From Brevipalpus yothersi (lineage: Eukaryota > Arthropoda > Arachnida > Trombidiformes > Tenuipalpidae): a DNA stretch of 64,000 nt. Shown piece by piece: positions 10,554 through 22,544 of the stretch. Where the stretch lies: positions 186,001-250,000 of the forward strand of contig QZCP01000224.1 of the NCBI GenBank assembly GCA_003956705.1, in the 5' to 3' direction. The notes beneath the pieces were generated by a model. It was not told the origin of the DNA and did no database searches. It saw only the letters and a program-made list of their open reading frames with translations. Made by a program: the position numbers and the translations under genes. Position 1 is the stretch's first letter, and each line of letters begins with the position of its first letter.

Positions 10554-13006
10554 GCAAACTTAGAATTCACTACAATTGAATGTGTATAAAGAGCAAAGTG
10601 TAGATTCTAAAAGAGGATGAATGAAGTATCAGCTTCATATCATCTGAAGTTTCTCTCCTTTTGCTCTCTCTCTCTCTCTTTCGGACTCTCTCTCTCACTC
10701 TCTTTTACCTGTTCAGGTGAGAGGAGAGCTCTCTCTTTCTCACTCAAAAATTTATATTCCAATTCACAGTCTACTCATCCATAATCTTGAGGAAACCTCT
10801 CATTTTTTGTCTCTCGCTTTTGGCCTCACTTCCATCCGCATCACCTTCTTTATCTTCATCTTTCGCCAGTTGAGTGATTTTCTCTTCAATCTGATTCAGT
10901 TTTTTTCATCACTTACCTTATCATTTGAACTGTATCGATTTGTGTTGATTTTTTTCAGTGAGTTCTCCTTGCCAGTGCATGAATTTTCTCACCATCACGT
11001 TTTTTTGTTTCTATTTCCAAAGCCTATGAGCATGAAGATGTAAAAGTTGATTGATTCTCACTTAAGCAAATGAATTATCTGCCATCGATCGTGTTGTATG
11101 TGTCCAAAAATTGAAGTTCTGTCCATCGTTTAGAAGTCATGTCGCTCCACATGTCTCCAATTGAATTTTGATCATCATCATCAACAGCATCATTTGCATT
11201 CGGACATGGCTTATTGACAAAGCGATCGAAAGGCTTACGACAAACTTTGCTGACATGAATATGAGCTAGTCTGATGACCCAAATGATTATGACTACATAT
11301 TGTCTGTCTGATGCCAATGTGCCGAAAGGAGGAGAGTGAAAAAAAAGCGATGAGGAAACGGAAATTCTGAGTGACAAAAGGAAGTAAAAAGTCGATTCAG
11401 CATCTCTTTCTCTCTATTTCGCTCTCTTCCTCTAGAGTCTGATGAATTATCAGTGAATCCTCATTATCATCACTCATATACATATCATTGTGATTAAGGA
11501 CACCTTTTTTATCTTCATTCATGGACAATTTTCATTGCAACTGAGCATCATTTGGGTATCTCTCTTCGCGTCTTCTTTTTGTGTGTGTGTGCATTTAATG
11601 TAGGATTATCTACCACAGAGAGCAAGCATCATCACCACCATCATCATCTTAATCATGATAATCATCAATGTTACCATGTAATTAGATAATCACTTGTTGC
11701 TCTTTATACTATCATTTATTACTCTGCTTCTTCATTTGCAACCTTCCGATTTTTTCCTGCAAGCCTTCCTTTACTCTCACAATTGTCAGCCCAATCTTGT
11801 ATCTTGAGCCAACCCTTTCTCACCCCATGAGATTAATTGCCGTCGCCTGGATGATTTTCCCGCTCTTTTTATGGCGAAAAACAAAAGTTACACTCAATCT
11901 ATCAGCTATTATGAGGAGGAAAAGAAAAATATTCCATAATATTTGCTGATGTGTGTGAGTGTATATTTCAGTTGTGGGTTGCACATTTGTTTAGATCAAA
12001 TTCAATGTTGAAATATCGTTAAGAACATCTTCATGATGATTTTCGTTACTACATGTGTGGTGGGTATTCTCGCTTCCGGACAGTCTGAATTTAGGATAAA
12101 CAGGGCATTAAAATGAGCATGAATTGTATCAAGGGGTTTCGTGATTTTCTTCTCATCCTCAATGACTTCTCTTACACATTTTAGGGCAGAAGAGGAAATA
12201 ATGGCCCACTAGTGAAAATTCATTATTCTCACCTTTCTTGATGATGGAAGGGGCGATTCAAGCCCGCATTTCATCAATTCAATTCAACATTCTAACCAGT
12301 TTCATGATGATAATCATTCGGACTCAGCAATCAAAGAGCGAGAGAGATAAAAAATTTCAATGATTCCAGGAAAGATGTAGACTTGATCTCAATGATACTT
12401 TTGAGCTTCAAGATTTTGTTATGTCACTCTTTTTAATGTTGCGATTTCTTTTTTTTCATATGACAATCAGCGTAATGATGAGAATTTCATGATGATGATG
12501 TTTCGAATTTCGCCATTTTCTTGCTAACGGAAAGTTCAGAAATCTTTCACAATATTATCACTCCTAGTTTTCCAGGGTTCTTTCTCTTTTCCCCAATCTT
12601 TGCTCGCCAATCGCTAATTGTTCGATTACGATTATTAATTTATTTGGTCAAAGCATTTTCTGATCGATTGGGTAAGAAGATGATTTTGTAGCTTTTGGAC
12701 ATTTACACTTCCAGCAATCAATGCCCAGTAGAAACTATCGTCATTCAGCTTAATTTCTTTCTGATTGCGAAAAAAAATCTCATTTCTAAATAAGAGGGAT
12801 TTCATGGAAATCCCATTTCAATTCTATTAGGAATCTAAGAAAGATAATCTGATGTTTACAAAATGATTATTTCAGTTCTCAAGGTTTACTCTTGAGAATT
12901 AGTGTGTGTGTTCCAAAAACCTGCATGATATTTTAACCTGAATCACCCTTATTTTCCCTCAAACAAAGCTGGAAATGGTAATGCTAGTGGAAGGAAGAGG
13001 TCAGAT

Positions 13007-13069
<63 letters not shown>

Positions 13070-16000
13070 GGAAAGAAATTTCCAATCCAATTTGACAAAC
13101 TTGATCCGAAAGCAGGTTGAAAAATTCTTCTAATTCCATTACTCAATTACAATTGCATAATGACAATATCTCAATATCTTCCCGAATTCGAATTTCATTA
13201 TAACCGTTCAGTTTTGATAAATGAATCTTAGCCATTTGATAACAGTAATAATGACCTATCGTACAACTCTTTTATCCACTGTCAGTTGCATAACATACAT
13301 TTTTGACCATGCTTTGATACCGAGGAAAATTGATTGAACCTTACTTCCCGTATTCTTTTCATCATTTTACGATTTCATGCTTTACATGTTAAATCTCACC
13401 GATCTCATCTTCCATGCTGATCTTGACGATTTTTTCGATCACACTCATGGTCCAGTTTGTCATAATTTATTCCATTCTATCCAACCGATAGCATCGTTCT
13501 AATGATAAACACTAATTGATATCTCTCATGATACATACTTTTTATCACTCTGGAAATCAATATTCACCATCTTAATGACCATCTTTTTTTCTCTATTTCT
13601 CTCCTGTCTCTTATGAATTTCAGGAAATCAAGTCAAGAAAAATTGACTGCTAACATTGAAAAATTAGGCTCATCTTCATCATCACTCTCCTCATCTTCCG
13701 CATCATCTTCAGTGTGTGATGAGCTCACAAGTGATGACAATTTTGATACTAATCATCATTCATCAGCCCTAACATCATGTACCACCAACACCACCACTAT
13801 CACCACCACCGGTAATGGAAACAGTATCAATGGTTCAATTAACGGCAAAGTACCCAGAATACGTTCGGTCAACTATGCTAACAATGATCATGCGAACAAT
13901 GCTCTTTCCATCATGGATTTCATGAGAAAAAATGATCGTCTATGTGATGTTTCTCTGGAAGTTAAAGGATCTCATCTAAAAGCCCACAAAGTTGTTCTAT
14001 GCGCCACAAGTGCATACTTTGATGCCATGTTCAACAGTAAGTATATAACATACATGTACATGTATAACGTCATGTAAAAGAATTCATGATATTAATACAT
14101 TTCGAATGGAAAAGAAAAAGAGATTCTTATGATTGCAGCTTTTATCAGTAATATAACGGTAATAGGCGGTATATCTTTACTTAATGATCTGAGAATGAAT
14201 TCGATACGATTAATCCATTGATCAAACATTCACCATATAGCTTGGCAGAAAATAATAATTTCGATAAATCTATTGTGTAAGGTGTATACAATATCTTCTA
14301 CTGCATGCTACATCTTTCCAATTTTATAATACATTAGATGATTTGATTTCTCTTGATGATTTCTTCTTCTCAACATTATCTTATCTCTTTCACTCTCTTT
14401 CTCAACCTACGCTCTAACATATGAGTTCAATGTACAACTACATCATCATTATTATTAGTACATTATTTGTATACCGCCAAAAAGTTGCTTAGTTTTTTAT
14501 TTGATGATTGCTTTTACCTTTTTTTCCTCCTCTTCATCTTCTATACCTTACTTCACACAACACTTGAGAGCGATTCAGATCAATCTTTTGACCAAATAAT
14601 TGAGGACTTACCTTGCATATACGTATTGCGTAAGCTGGGCCATTTTTTGATGTGGACAGAAGCTAACTCAGTTAACCAGTCAATTTTTATTCTTCTTTTG
14701 ATTTTTGTTCTTTCTCTTTCATATTTTCCCAAAAAGCTGAACCAAGTTATTGTTTCTAATATTAGGTGTGTATGTATGCATGTTGTATGTGTGTGAGTGT
14801 ATGTATACACACTTATATATGAATGAGAATCACTATTGATTTGTGTGCATTTGATCATGTACAATCAATCGATTCGCATGCTATTAGATTTTTTGCTACT
14901 TACTATTCGAAACTCAGCCACCGATTAATGCTCGAGGCCAAAGCTCAATTGAGCTTATTGGGCAAACTATACTTTGTATACTCTGCTTTATCTCTCTCCA
15001 CTTCAAGATACACTTCATGTCCATCAAATTTAAGATAGTGAGGACATAAAGAATGAGTAGAAGAAGAGAAAAAAAAATTCTCAATTCAAGTCCACTAAAA
15101 ATTTTTGAGGCCACATTCATCTGAACAGGGTAAAGATAATAATGGAATCAAGCTACTGACTATATTTTCAGGTTTTTTGTAAGAGAGAGAGAAAATGAAA
15201 TGGTCAAAAATTATCCACATCGACCCACTCTCTCTACCTTAATTTAATGGTTGACTTTGATGAGTCTTTCATTATTTGCGATCAGCGTGAATGATAACTT
15301 GCTTGATGAGGCCAATTTTTAAATGAATCCTTTATGCACCCAAAAATAGTATGTACAAATCAGTTCCACTTGTCTCCCCAGACTAACTGTCAATACTGAT
15401 GAATGTTCAAATTAGTATATGGTCTTGAAACAGTCATTACACATATCTATCCAATCAATGAATGTGGTTGATTTTTCGTTTCGTCACAAGAAATCTAAAC
15501 AATATCTATTCTAAAAGCGTGAAGCAAGATTTCATTCAAAATTATCGTGATTACACAGAAAAAATGTCTTGAAAATAATCATTATTCTCTATTTATTGGT
15601 TTTCTAATCAATTTTTTCTGTGTTTGGTATATTTTTCTTTTTATTTGCTTTTCTTATTTTTCACCCAGCAGATGAAATGGTGGAGCGTACCAAATCTGTG
15701 ATAACTTTACACGATATCGATTTTGATGCTCTCAAACTGCTAGTTGATTACGCATATACTGGCGAAATCGTAATCAGTGAGGATAATGTCCAATTATTGC
15801 TCCCAGCGGCCAGTTTACTTCAAATTAATACCGTTCGAGAGGCATGTTGCAAATTTTTACTCTGCCAATTGGAGCCTAGCAATTGTTTGGGAATAAGACA
15901 TTTTGCGGATGCTTACTCTTGTGAAGAATTGTACACAACCTCCGATAAATTTGTGGTCGAAAATTTCCCCGCCGTTGCACAAACTGAGGAATTTTTAGCA

Positions 16001-17955
16001 CTGTCATACAAAGAGGTGATTATTATTACGAACACTTATAGTGATCAGGTAATTTGGTTCATTAATTCATCGATTAATCTTTTCTCATTTCCTCTAGCTC
16101 GAGGATCTCATCTCAAGTAATCACCTGAATGTTCATGATGAATTTGAAGTGTACAAAGCTGTGATAAGATGGGTTAGATTTGATCTTAAGCAACGAGAAA
16201 GTCAACTTGCCCGATTATTAAATCATGTTCGATTTCCGTTGATTCATCGGAAAACTTTGATGAACGAAATTTGTAAAGAACCTTTACTGGAAAGTAATCC
16301 AGAAAGTAAAGATCTTCTACTGGAAGCAATGCAATATCATCTGTGTCCAGAACAGAGGATCGGCATGAATAGTATTCGAACCAAATCACGACGACCAAAG
16401 GGACTACGAAATTTGCTATTTGCTATCGGTGGATGTGCACTTTTTGCGGTTCACAATGAATGTGAATATTATGATCCAGTATCTGACCATTGGATTCCAT
16501 TGGCCTCAACACTCACACGACGTTCTCGACTTGGTGTCACAAGTTTGGATCGATTCATTTTTGCTGTTGGTGGATATAATGCTGATAATAAGGAGAGTAA
16601 AGAACTATCATCGGCTGAATATTATGATTCTAATGCTAACGAATGGTGGTCATTATCTCAAGATATGGGAATCAAACGAAGCTGTCTAGCGTGTGCCACT
16701 CACAATGGCCTGATATATGCTGCCGGTGGCTATGATGGTGCGTCTTGTTTGAATTCAGTTGAACGATTTGATCCACTGGCAGATACATGGTGCTCAGTGA
16801 GTGCCATGAATGGTAGACGAAGACATGGACGATTAGCTGTTTTGGATAGCTGTTTGTATTTTATTGGTGGATTTGATGGATGTAATTATCAATCCTCTAT
16901 GGAACGCTTTGATCCTCGTGTAAGTACACATTTTCAGGAAAAATTTCAGGCATCATCATTATCTCTAGTTTATGAGCTCACTCAGCAAGCCAATTTTGAA
17001 TCAATTGATGGGTTAATATGGAGAGTGATGATATCCTATTCGTGAGTCATTTAAAGAGGAAGAGAGAAAGAGTAGGGTTAACAGTCTTTTGCAAGTTTTT
17101 CCGATGTTGATCAGAATAAGGGCCACTTGGAAGAGAAAAAGTCAATTTAACTTCCTTTTTAACACGCATATATAAAATTATGATACAAACTTTGATCATG
17201 AACGATCGGAAAGATATCGAAAATTATCAAAGAAAGGGATCTACCGAGCACCTTTTCACAGGACATCATGCAAAGTAGTTACTAGCCTATTCATGATCAA
17301 AATTCTCATCATAAGGGCTTTTGTATGGTCAAAACACGATCTGACTATCATTGATCAGCCAATAATTTTCTTTTTCTGAGGGCCGTTTTTATGTTGCTAG
17401 AAAGAAGGGAGATATTCATGCATGAACAAAAATTATGAGATTTACTCTCTTTTTTCATCACTTTACAGGAAGGCAAGTGGCATGTAATGCCTGGAATGGC
17501 TAATAGACGAAGTAGCTGTGGAGTAGCTACTTTGAATGGAAAAATATATGCTGTTGGTGGTAATGATGGAACTTTGTGTCTAAGTTCGGTGGAAAGATTT
17601 GATGCGAAAGCTAATCTATGGGAAAATATTGCAACATTAAACACAAAAAGGTGAGATAAATTTTCCATGAATCGAAATGAGATCTGATGTCATGAATCTC
17701 ATTCTGTGGCAATTTTTTATCATCTATAGAAGTACACACGATTTGGTCGAAGCTGATGGATATTTGTATGCAATCGGAGGTAACGATAGTGTTACTGGGC
17801 TGAATTCTGTGGAAAGATACGATTCTGTGGTTAACAAATGGTCCTACATATCACCAATGATAATCAGACGATCTAGTTTAGGAGCTGCCGTGCTCGAATG
17901 TCCTGGAATTTCTCGTGTTCACTGTAAAAGTAACAACAATAGTAGATCTGATTAA
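6385..17955 (+). CDS. Kelch-like protein (BTB-BACK-six kelch), probable CUL3 adaptor
   Basis: Coding exons: 6385-6386, 6519-6737, 13624-14036, 15669-16015, 16098-16919, 17469-17650, 17730-17955, giving 736 aa. Residues 1-165 are Ser/Thr/Asn-rich. The BTB domain (about 168-275) shows CDVSLEV, KAHKVVLCATS and the LLVDYAYTGEI strand-helix. A BACK domain follows, with NCLGIRHFAD and the EVYKAVIRWVRFDL helix. Six kelch blades (433-736) have Gly-Gly doublets followed by E-[RY]-[FY]-D and Trp. By eye it is closest to KLHL20/KLHL18-type proteins, which recruit substrates to CUL3 ubiquitin ligases. The start codon is assembled across an intron (AT at 6385-6386, G at 6519); no in-frame ATG exists in exon 6519-6737 before codon 45. 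All junctions keep frame. The second intron is 6.9 kb, while the others range from 79 bp to 1.6 kb. The 3' half has been copied several times downstream. Confidence 0.9.
7792..7813. repeat. (GA)n microsatellite
   Basis: Short perfect GA run inside the large intron of the kelch-like gene. Confidence 0.85.
8680..8723. repeat. (GA)n microsatellite
   Basis: About 22 uninterrupted AG units inside the large intron of the kelch-like gene. Confidence 0.95.
10511..10549. repeat. (CT)n microsatellite
   Basis: CT run with one interruption (CTCTCTCG), within the same intron. A second, less regular CT-rich tract follows at about 10664-10700. Confidence 0.93.
13010..13063. repeat. (GA)n microsatellite
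   Basis: The longest perfect dinucleotide run of the window, about 27 GA units, some 560 bp upstream of the BTB exon of the kelch-like gene. Confidence 0.95.
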
Positions 17956-17974
17956 GTGAAACAATCTGAGGAGC

Positions 17975-17980
17975 AATAAA
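17975..17980 (+). promoter_or_regulatory. Polyadenylation signal of the kelch-like gene
   Basis: AATAAA 20 bases after the stop codon. The same hexamer is kept at the same distance in the partial gene copy near 22320. Confidence 0.65.
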
Positions 17981-18939
17981 TTTGAACCTTGTTCATAGCT
18001 ATTGACTATCATTGATTTACAAAAGTGGTGAATTCCGTTTTTTAAAATTACATACAGTGTTTCTTCGTCTAATTCGTCAAATTTACAGATAATTTTGTGT
18101 CGTTTTCAATCAATTTAGTCAGTAAAATGGAAATTGACTGAAAATAGGACGAATCCTACAGCAAAGGGACGAAAATGATCGACTGATTAATAGAGGAGGT
18201 GGAGTTCGTCTGAGTTGTTGGACTGAATTGACTAAAATTGTGCAAATTTGACGATAGACCAAAAAATACTGTATTTTGGCTTACCAAAATTAATCTTGAT
18301 ATGTTCAGAAATCCTGAGGAGATATGATCAGCAATGAGCCGGACACAAATCTATATCCAATGCCCAAGGAAGAGTAAAAATAAAAGAGACGGAAAAGAAA
18401 GGAAAAAATTTCACCGTTTAGTAGTTTTTATAGCATAAAAAATGATTTCGATTTGATGAGAAGTTGTTTCTCAGAAGTTTAGCTTTTCTCCAGAGAAAAT
18501 TTTTGCTGATAGTTACTGATATGAAATTATCCGTAATGATCATTTTGGATTCTTCCATTTGGAATAAATTGAGCAGTGCAAATCTTTTTTGACTTGCAGA
18601 ATGTGATGGCTGCGATGAAAAAGGGGACGAGTCATAAGTCGTAATTTCTCGGTTTTTCGATTCAACTTATTAATTTATTCATTTAAATTATCATTCTCTT
18701 CCGAAAGAATACTCCTACTTCAATCATCCATTCTCGTTTGAGTGTAGTCGATGGTGAATCATTCAAAAAACGAAAAGGGAAGGAAGAGAGCAATTGATCT
18801 TTCGAACTCTACATTTTCGAAAAAGTGACAGTCAAAAATTTAATTTCTTGGAAATGGATATAAATCAGTGTTTGCCAAAATCTTAACCGCACTCTGATTG
18901 AAGGAAGATGAGGGATGATGATGATCATTCATCTCTGTT
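17981..18939. repeat. Duplicated spacer between the kelch-like gene and KCTD copy 1
   Basis: There is no gene here. The left part (about 18015-18600) resembles 24240-24610. The right part (about 18600-18900) resembles 26450-26740 and, more weakly, 46980-47280. Spacer and genes were therefore copied together. Confidence 0.6.
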
Positions 18940-20323
18940 TTAGCGTAGGCGTTTGAATATGTATGGACATATATTATCTTGAATGAACACCTTACTCATC
19001 AGCATTCCAAGTGTTTTATCCGGAGACTGAAAGATAAACGAAAAATAGTGAGTGGAGTTTGAAATATACATGCGTGGATGAAATTGAATGAATATCACCG
19101 AAGGTAAGAAATCTATCGGTACTATCAGTAGCGTAGACCAAAAAAAGCCAATTGAGCGTAGCAAGTTCTCTTTCTCTCTTTCTCTCTTTCTCTCNTCTTT
19201 CCCTCCCATTTCCTTCCGATGACAGAGACCAGGAAAGGATAATGGAGACGAGATAAAAAACGCTTCATGCTGGTCAGTGCGTAGAGAACGGCCAGCGAAG
19301 CAAGCTGTGAGTGCCTCAACCTGGACACAACTTCAAATTCACTCTGATCCAACAGGTCAGTTGTATGACGGGCCTCTTAGTTTGTGAAAATTACCTTGGA
19401 CTTGAATTTTGCTTCTCTTCCGTCACAGTAGACGATCCAAAATGTCTCTGGACCAGGGCTCAATTCCATAGAGAATAGAACAAATCTATTATAATGAAGG
19501 TACAAATCTTGTAGAAGTTCGATAGCCCATTCCATTGGTAGAGCATTATCTTTCTCTTCTGCATCCTTTTTTGAATTTTAACATGCCAAAATTAGATGAA
19601 CGATTGGTTTGGATCTTTTTTTCAATTCCTCAAATATCTTCCGATCAAACGAGGTGTATATCACAGGAATATTTCCGGATTCTAATACACTCTTTTGGGA
19701 GTTGGATAAGTGTTTTCTGATCAGATCAATCAGAGGATCAATTTGATAGAATTCCGCTTCGACCAATAAATTTTCCAATTCTTTTCTTGGTCTAGCTAAT
19801 GAGATGGAACCTCTTCGCAGAAAATTCAAAATTTCGGAAAAAGTTTCACCATCACGATCGATCACCACGAATCCTGATGGGACAAAATAAAAATTAATCG
19901 TCAGTTGCTTGATAACTCAGAAAAGGAGGCAAACTTGACAGGGCGTATTATTGAAAGATGGGAATACATCCAAAATACGGTCCAGGGCAACAATAAATGT
20001 AGCGTACAAAGTTTCGAGCCAAAATTGATTTCATACTCATAAGACAAGGTTACTCAGGTTTCACTCACCATCAGGATCTTTTTTGTCCTCAAAATCACCC
20101 TTTAACATGCTTTTCAGCATTCCATCCTGGGACATTAGGGTGTCAATTGTTGTTTGAAAGAACTGTCCTCCAACATTGAGCTTAACATATGGACTCAAAT
20201 CACTGCTGGTAGAAGCAGTGGACTCACTTGGATTCTGTTGATCATTTGAATTAGGTTTAAGTTAATCAAGTTAACTAATGAATGTAAAAAACTTGCCGCA
20301 ATAAATTCCAAATCACTCACCAT
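18940..20323 (-). pseudogene. KCTD-like BTB gene, copy 1 (one nonsense codon)
   Basis: Exons: 20323-20321 (ATG only), 20234-20069, 19873-19395, 19026-18940. Splicing gives 245 codons in one frame, but a TAA at 19580-19578 replaces the CAA (Gln) found at the same place in copy 4. As it stands the product is a 154-residue protein with a whole T1-type BTB domain (YVKLNVGGQFFQTT, then IDRDGETFSEILNFLRRGSI and EAEFYQIDPL) and a truncated C-terminal half. Everything after the stop is still open to a natural end, which suggests recent inactivation, a polymorphism or a sequence error. The variable region belongs to the subfamily with YTSFDRKIFEELKK (also copies 4 and 9). It is convergent with the kelch-like gene. 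Confidence 0.8.
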
Positions 20324-20879
20324 TTTGAGAAAAGACTGGGGAAATGTTCAGAGATATGTTGGTGTGCTATCGAATAGGTTGCTTGTTTTGGAGACCGAAA
20401 AGTGAATTTCAAGAAAAGCTGATTGCTAAAATCACCTCAATAAACTGATAAACTAAATAAGCTAATAAACTTGGGCATAAATTTGGAAGCAGCTTATAAT
20501 TTAACAGTGATACAATGCAATAACATGGTGGACACAAAAAAGGCTAAAGGTAAAGCAAATGGCTCAAAGAGTAAAGTACTCTTTGAAATGGCTCCTAGGT
20601 GAGCGCTTGTGAAGGAAAAGTTTCTTCTTGAAGAAAAAGAACTCGCTACGCTCAATCGACTATTCATTGGTGCCAAGCTCAACTGGTGTCCTTCTCAGTT
20701 GAGCAAATTTTTTTTTGTCAAAGAGTATGGACGTGCATTGTAGCTATCTGATGAATTTATTACTCTTTTTGTGAATATTTTTTTTCAAATTATAATGAAA
20801 CAATTAAAAGGATAATATGAAGTGTACAGCTGATGGTTTGGTGAGAAATATGGTTCGCAATCATATAAGAAACTAACGT
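20324..20879. other. Spacer upstream of KCTD copy 1
   Basis: This lies between the start of KCTD copy 1 (-) and the partial kelch-like copy (+). It should hold the promoter of copy 1. No coding feature is recognised; the 62-codon minus-strand frame at 20494-20682 has no support. Confidence 0.5.
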
Positions 20880-22325
20880 ATGATGAATTTGAAGTGTACA
20901 AAGCTGTGATAAGATGGGTTAGATTTGATCTTAAGCAACGAGAAAGTCAACTTGCCCGATTATTGAATCATGTTCGATTTCCGTTGATTCATCGGAAAAC
21001 TTTGATGAATGAAATTTGTAAAGAACCTCTACTGGAAAGTAATCCAGAAAGTAAAGATCATCTACTGGAAGCAATGCAATATCATCTGTGTCCAGAACAG
21101 AGGATCGGCATGAATAGTATTCGAACCAAATCACGACGACCAAAGGGACTACGAAATTTGCTATTTGCTATCGGTGGATGTGCACTTTTCGCGGTTCACA
21201 ATGAGTGTGAATATTATGATCCAGTATCTGACCATTGGATTCCATTGGCCTCAACACTCACACGACGTTCTCGACTTGGTGTCACAAGTTTGGATCGATT
21301 CATTTTTGCTGTTGGTGGATATAATGCTGATAATAAGGAGAGTAAAGAGTAAAGAGGTTAATATGGAGAGTGATGATATCCCATTCGTGAATCATTCAAA
21401 GAGGAAGAGAGAAAGAGTAAGGTTAACAGTCTTCTACAAGTTTTTCCGATGTTGATCAGAATAAGGGCCACTCGGAAGAGGAAAAGTCGATTTATCTTTC
21501 TTTTTAACACGCATATATACTATCATGATAAAAACTCTGATCATGAACGATCGGAAAGATATCGAAAATTATCAAAGAAAGGGATCGACCGAGCCCATTT
21601 TCACAGGACATACTGCAAAGTAGTTACTAGCCTATTCATGATTAAATTCTCATCATATGGGCTTTTGTATGGTCAAAACACGATCTGACTATCATTGATC
21701 AACCTATAATTTTCTTTTTCTGAGGGCCGTTTTCATGTTGCTGGAAAGAAGGGAGATATTCATGCATGAACAAAAAATTATGAGATTTACTCTCTAATTT
21801 CATCACTTTACAGGAAGGCAAATGGCATGTAATGCCTGGAATGGCTAACAGACGAAGTAGCTGTGGAGTAGCTACTTTGAATGGAAAAATATATGCTGTT
21901 GGTGGTAATGATGGAACTTTGTGTCTAAGTTCGGTGGAAAGATTTGATGCGAAAGCTAATCTATGGGAAAATATTGCAACATTAAACACAAAAAGGTGAG
22001 ATAAATTTTCCATGAATCGAAATGAGATCTGATGTCATGAATCTCATTCTGTGGCAATTTTTTATCATCTATAGAAGTACACACGATTTGGTCGAAGCTG
22101 ATGGATATTTGTATGCAATCGGAGGTAACGATAGTGTTACTGGGCTGAATTCTGTGGAAAGATACGATTCTGTGGTTAACAAATGGTCCTACATATCACC
22201 AATGATAATCAGACGATCTAGTTTAGGAGCTGCCGTGCTCGAATGTCCTGGAATTTCTCGTGTTCACTGTAAAAGTAACAACAATAGTAGATCTGATTAA
22301 GTGAAACAATCTGAGGAGCAATAAA
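20880..22325 (+). pseudogene. Partial copy of the kelch-like gene (BACK end to last kelch)
   Basis: It is almost identical to 16135-17980 of the kelch-like gene: the end of BACK and first kelch blade (to 21352), a net 400-bp deletion removing kelch blades 2-4, then the intron, exon 6, exon 7, stop and AATAAA. The first reading frame stops at TAA 21350-21352 just after the deletion junction. There is no BTB domain and no exon upstream of 20880. Retained intron sequence shows it arose by DNA duplication, not from mRNA. The few differences from the parent point to a recent event or to gene conversion. The last two kelch exons are still intact. Confidence 0.93.
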
Positions 22326-22544
22326 TTCGAACCTTGTTCATAGTTATTGATTAACTTTGATTGATTTAGGGAAGTGGCAAACTTCGTTTTTCAAATTACA
22401 TATATTAGTTCGCAATGATTCATCACCAAAATTAATCTTGGTACAGTTTATTTTATTATTTATATATTTTATTGTATTTATGGTATTTTATTGGAGTGTT
22501 GAAAATTAGTTGAGACTTTCATATATCACTGGTCCAACTTTACT

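Larger units (their letters stand above)
6738..13623 (+). other. Large intron of the kelch-like gene
   Basis: A 6.9 kb intron between the Ser/Thr-rich N-terminal exon and the exon carrying the start of the BTB domain. It is rich in CT/GA microsatellites, (GT)n-like runs and ATG/ATC-rich tracts. The open frames within it (for example 7138-7590 and 10717-11043) are pyrimidine-biased, match nothing I know and look like low-complexity shadows. An alternative promoter or first exon could lie here but I cannot show one. Confidence 0.6.

Noticed and set aside
12949..13146. Poly-Ser/Leu open frame across the (GA)n tract
   Set aside because: It is a microsatellite read through in a stop-free frame, not a gene. 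The same applies to similar frames at 26972-27307 and 29861-30133.
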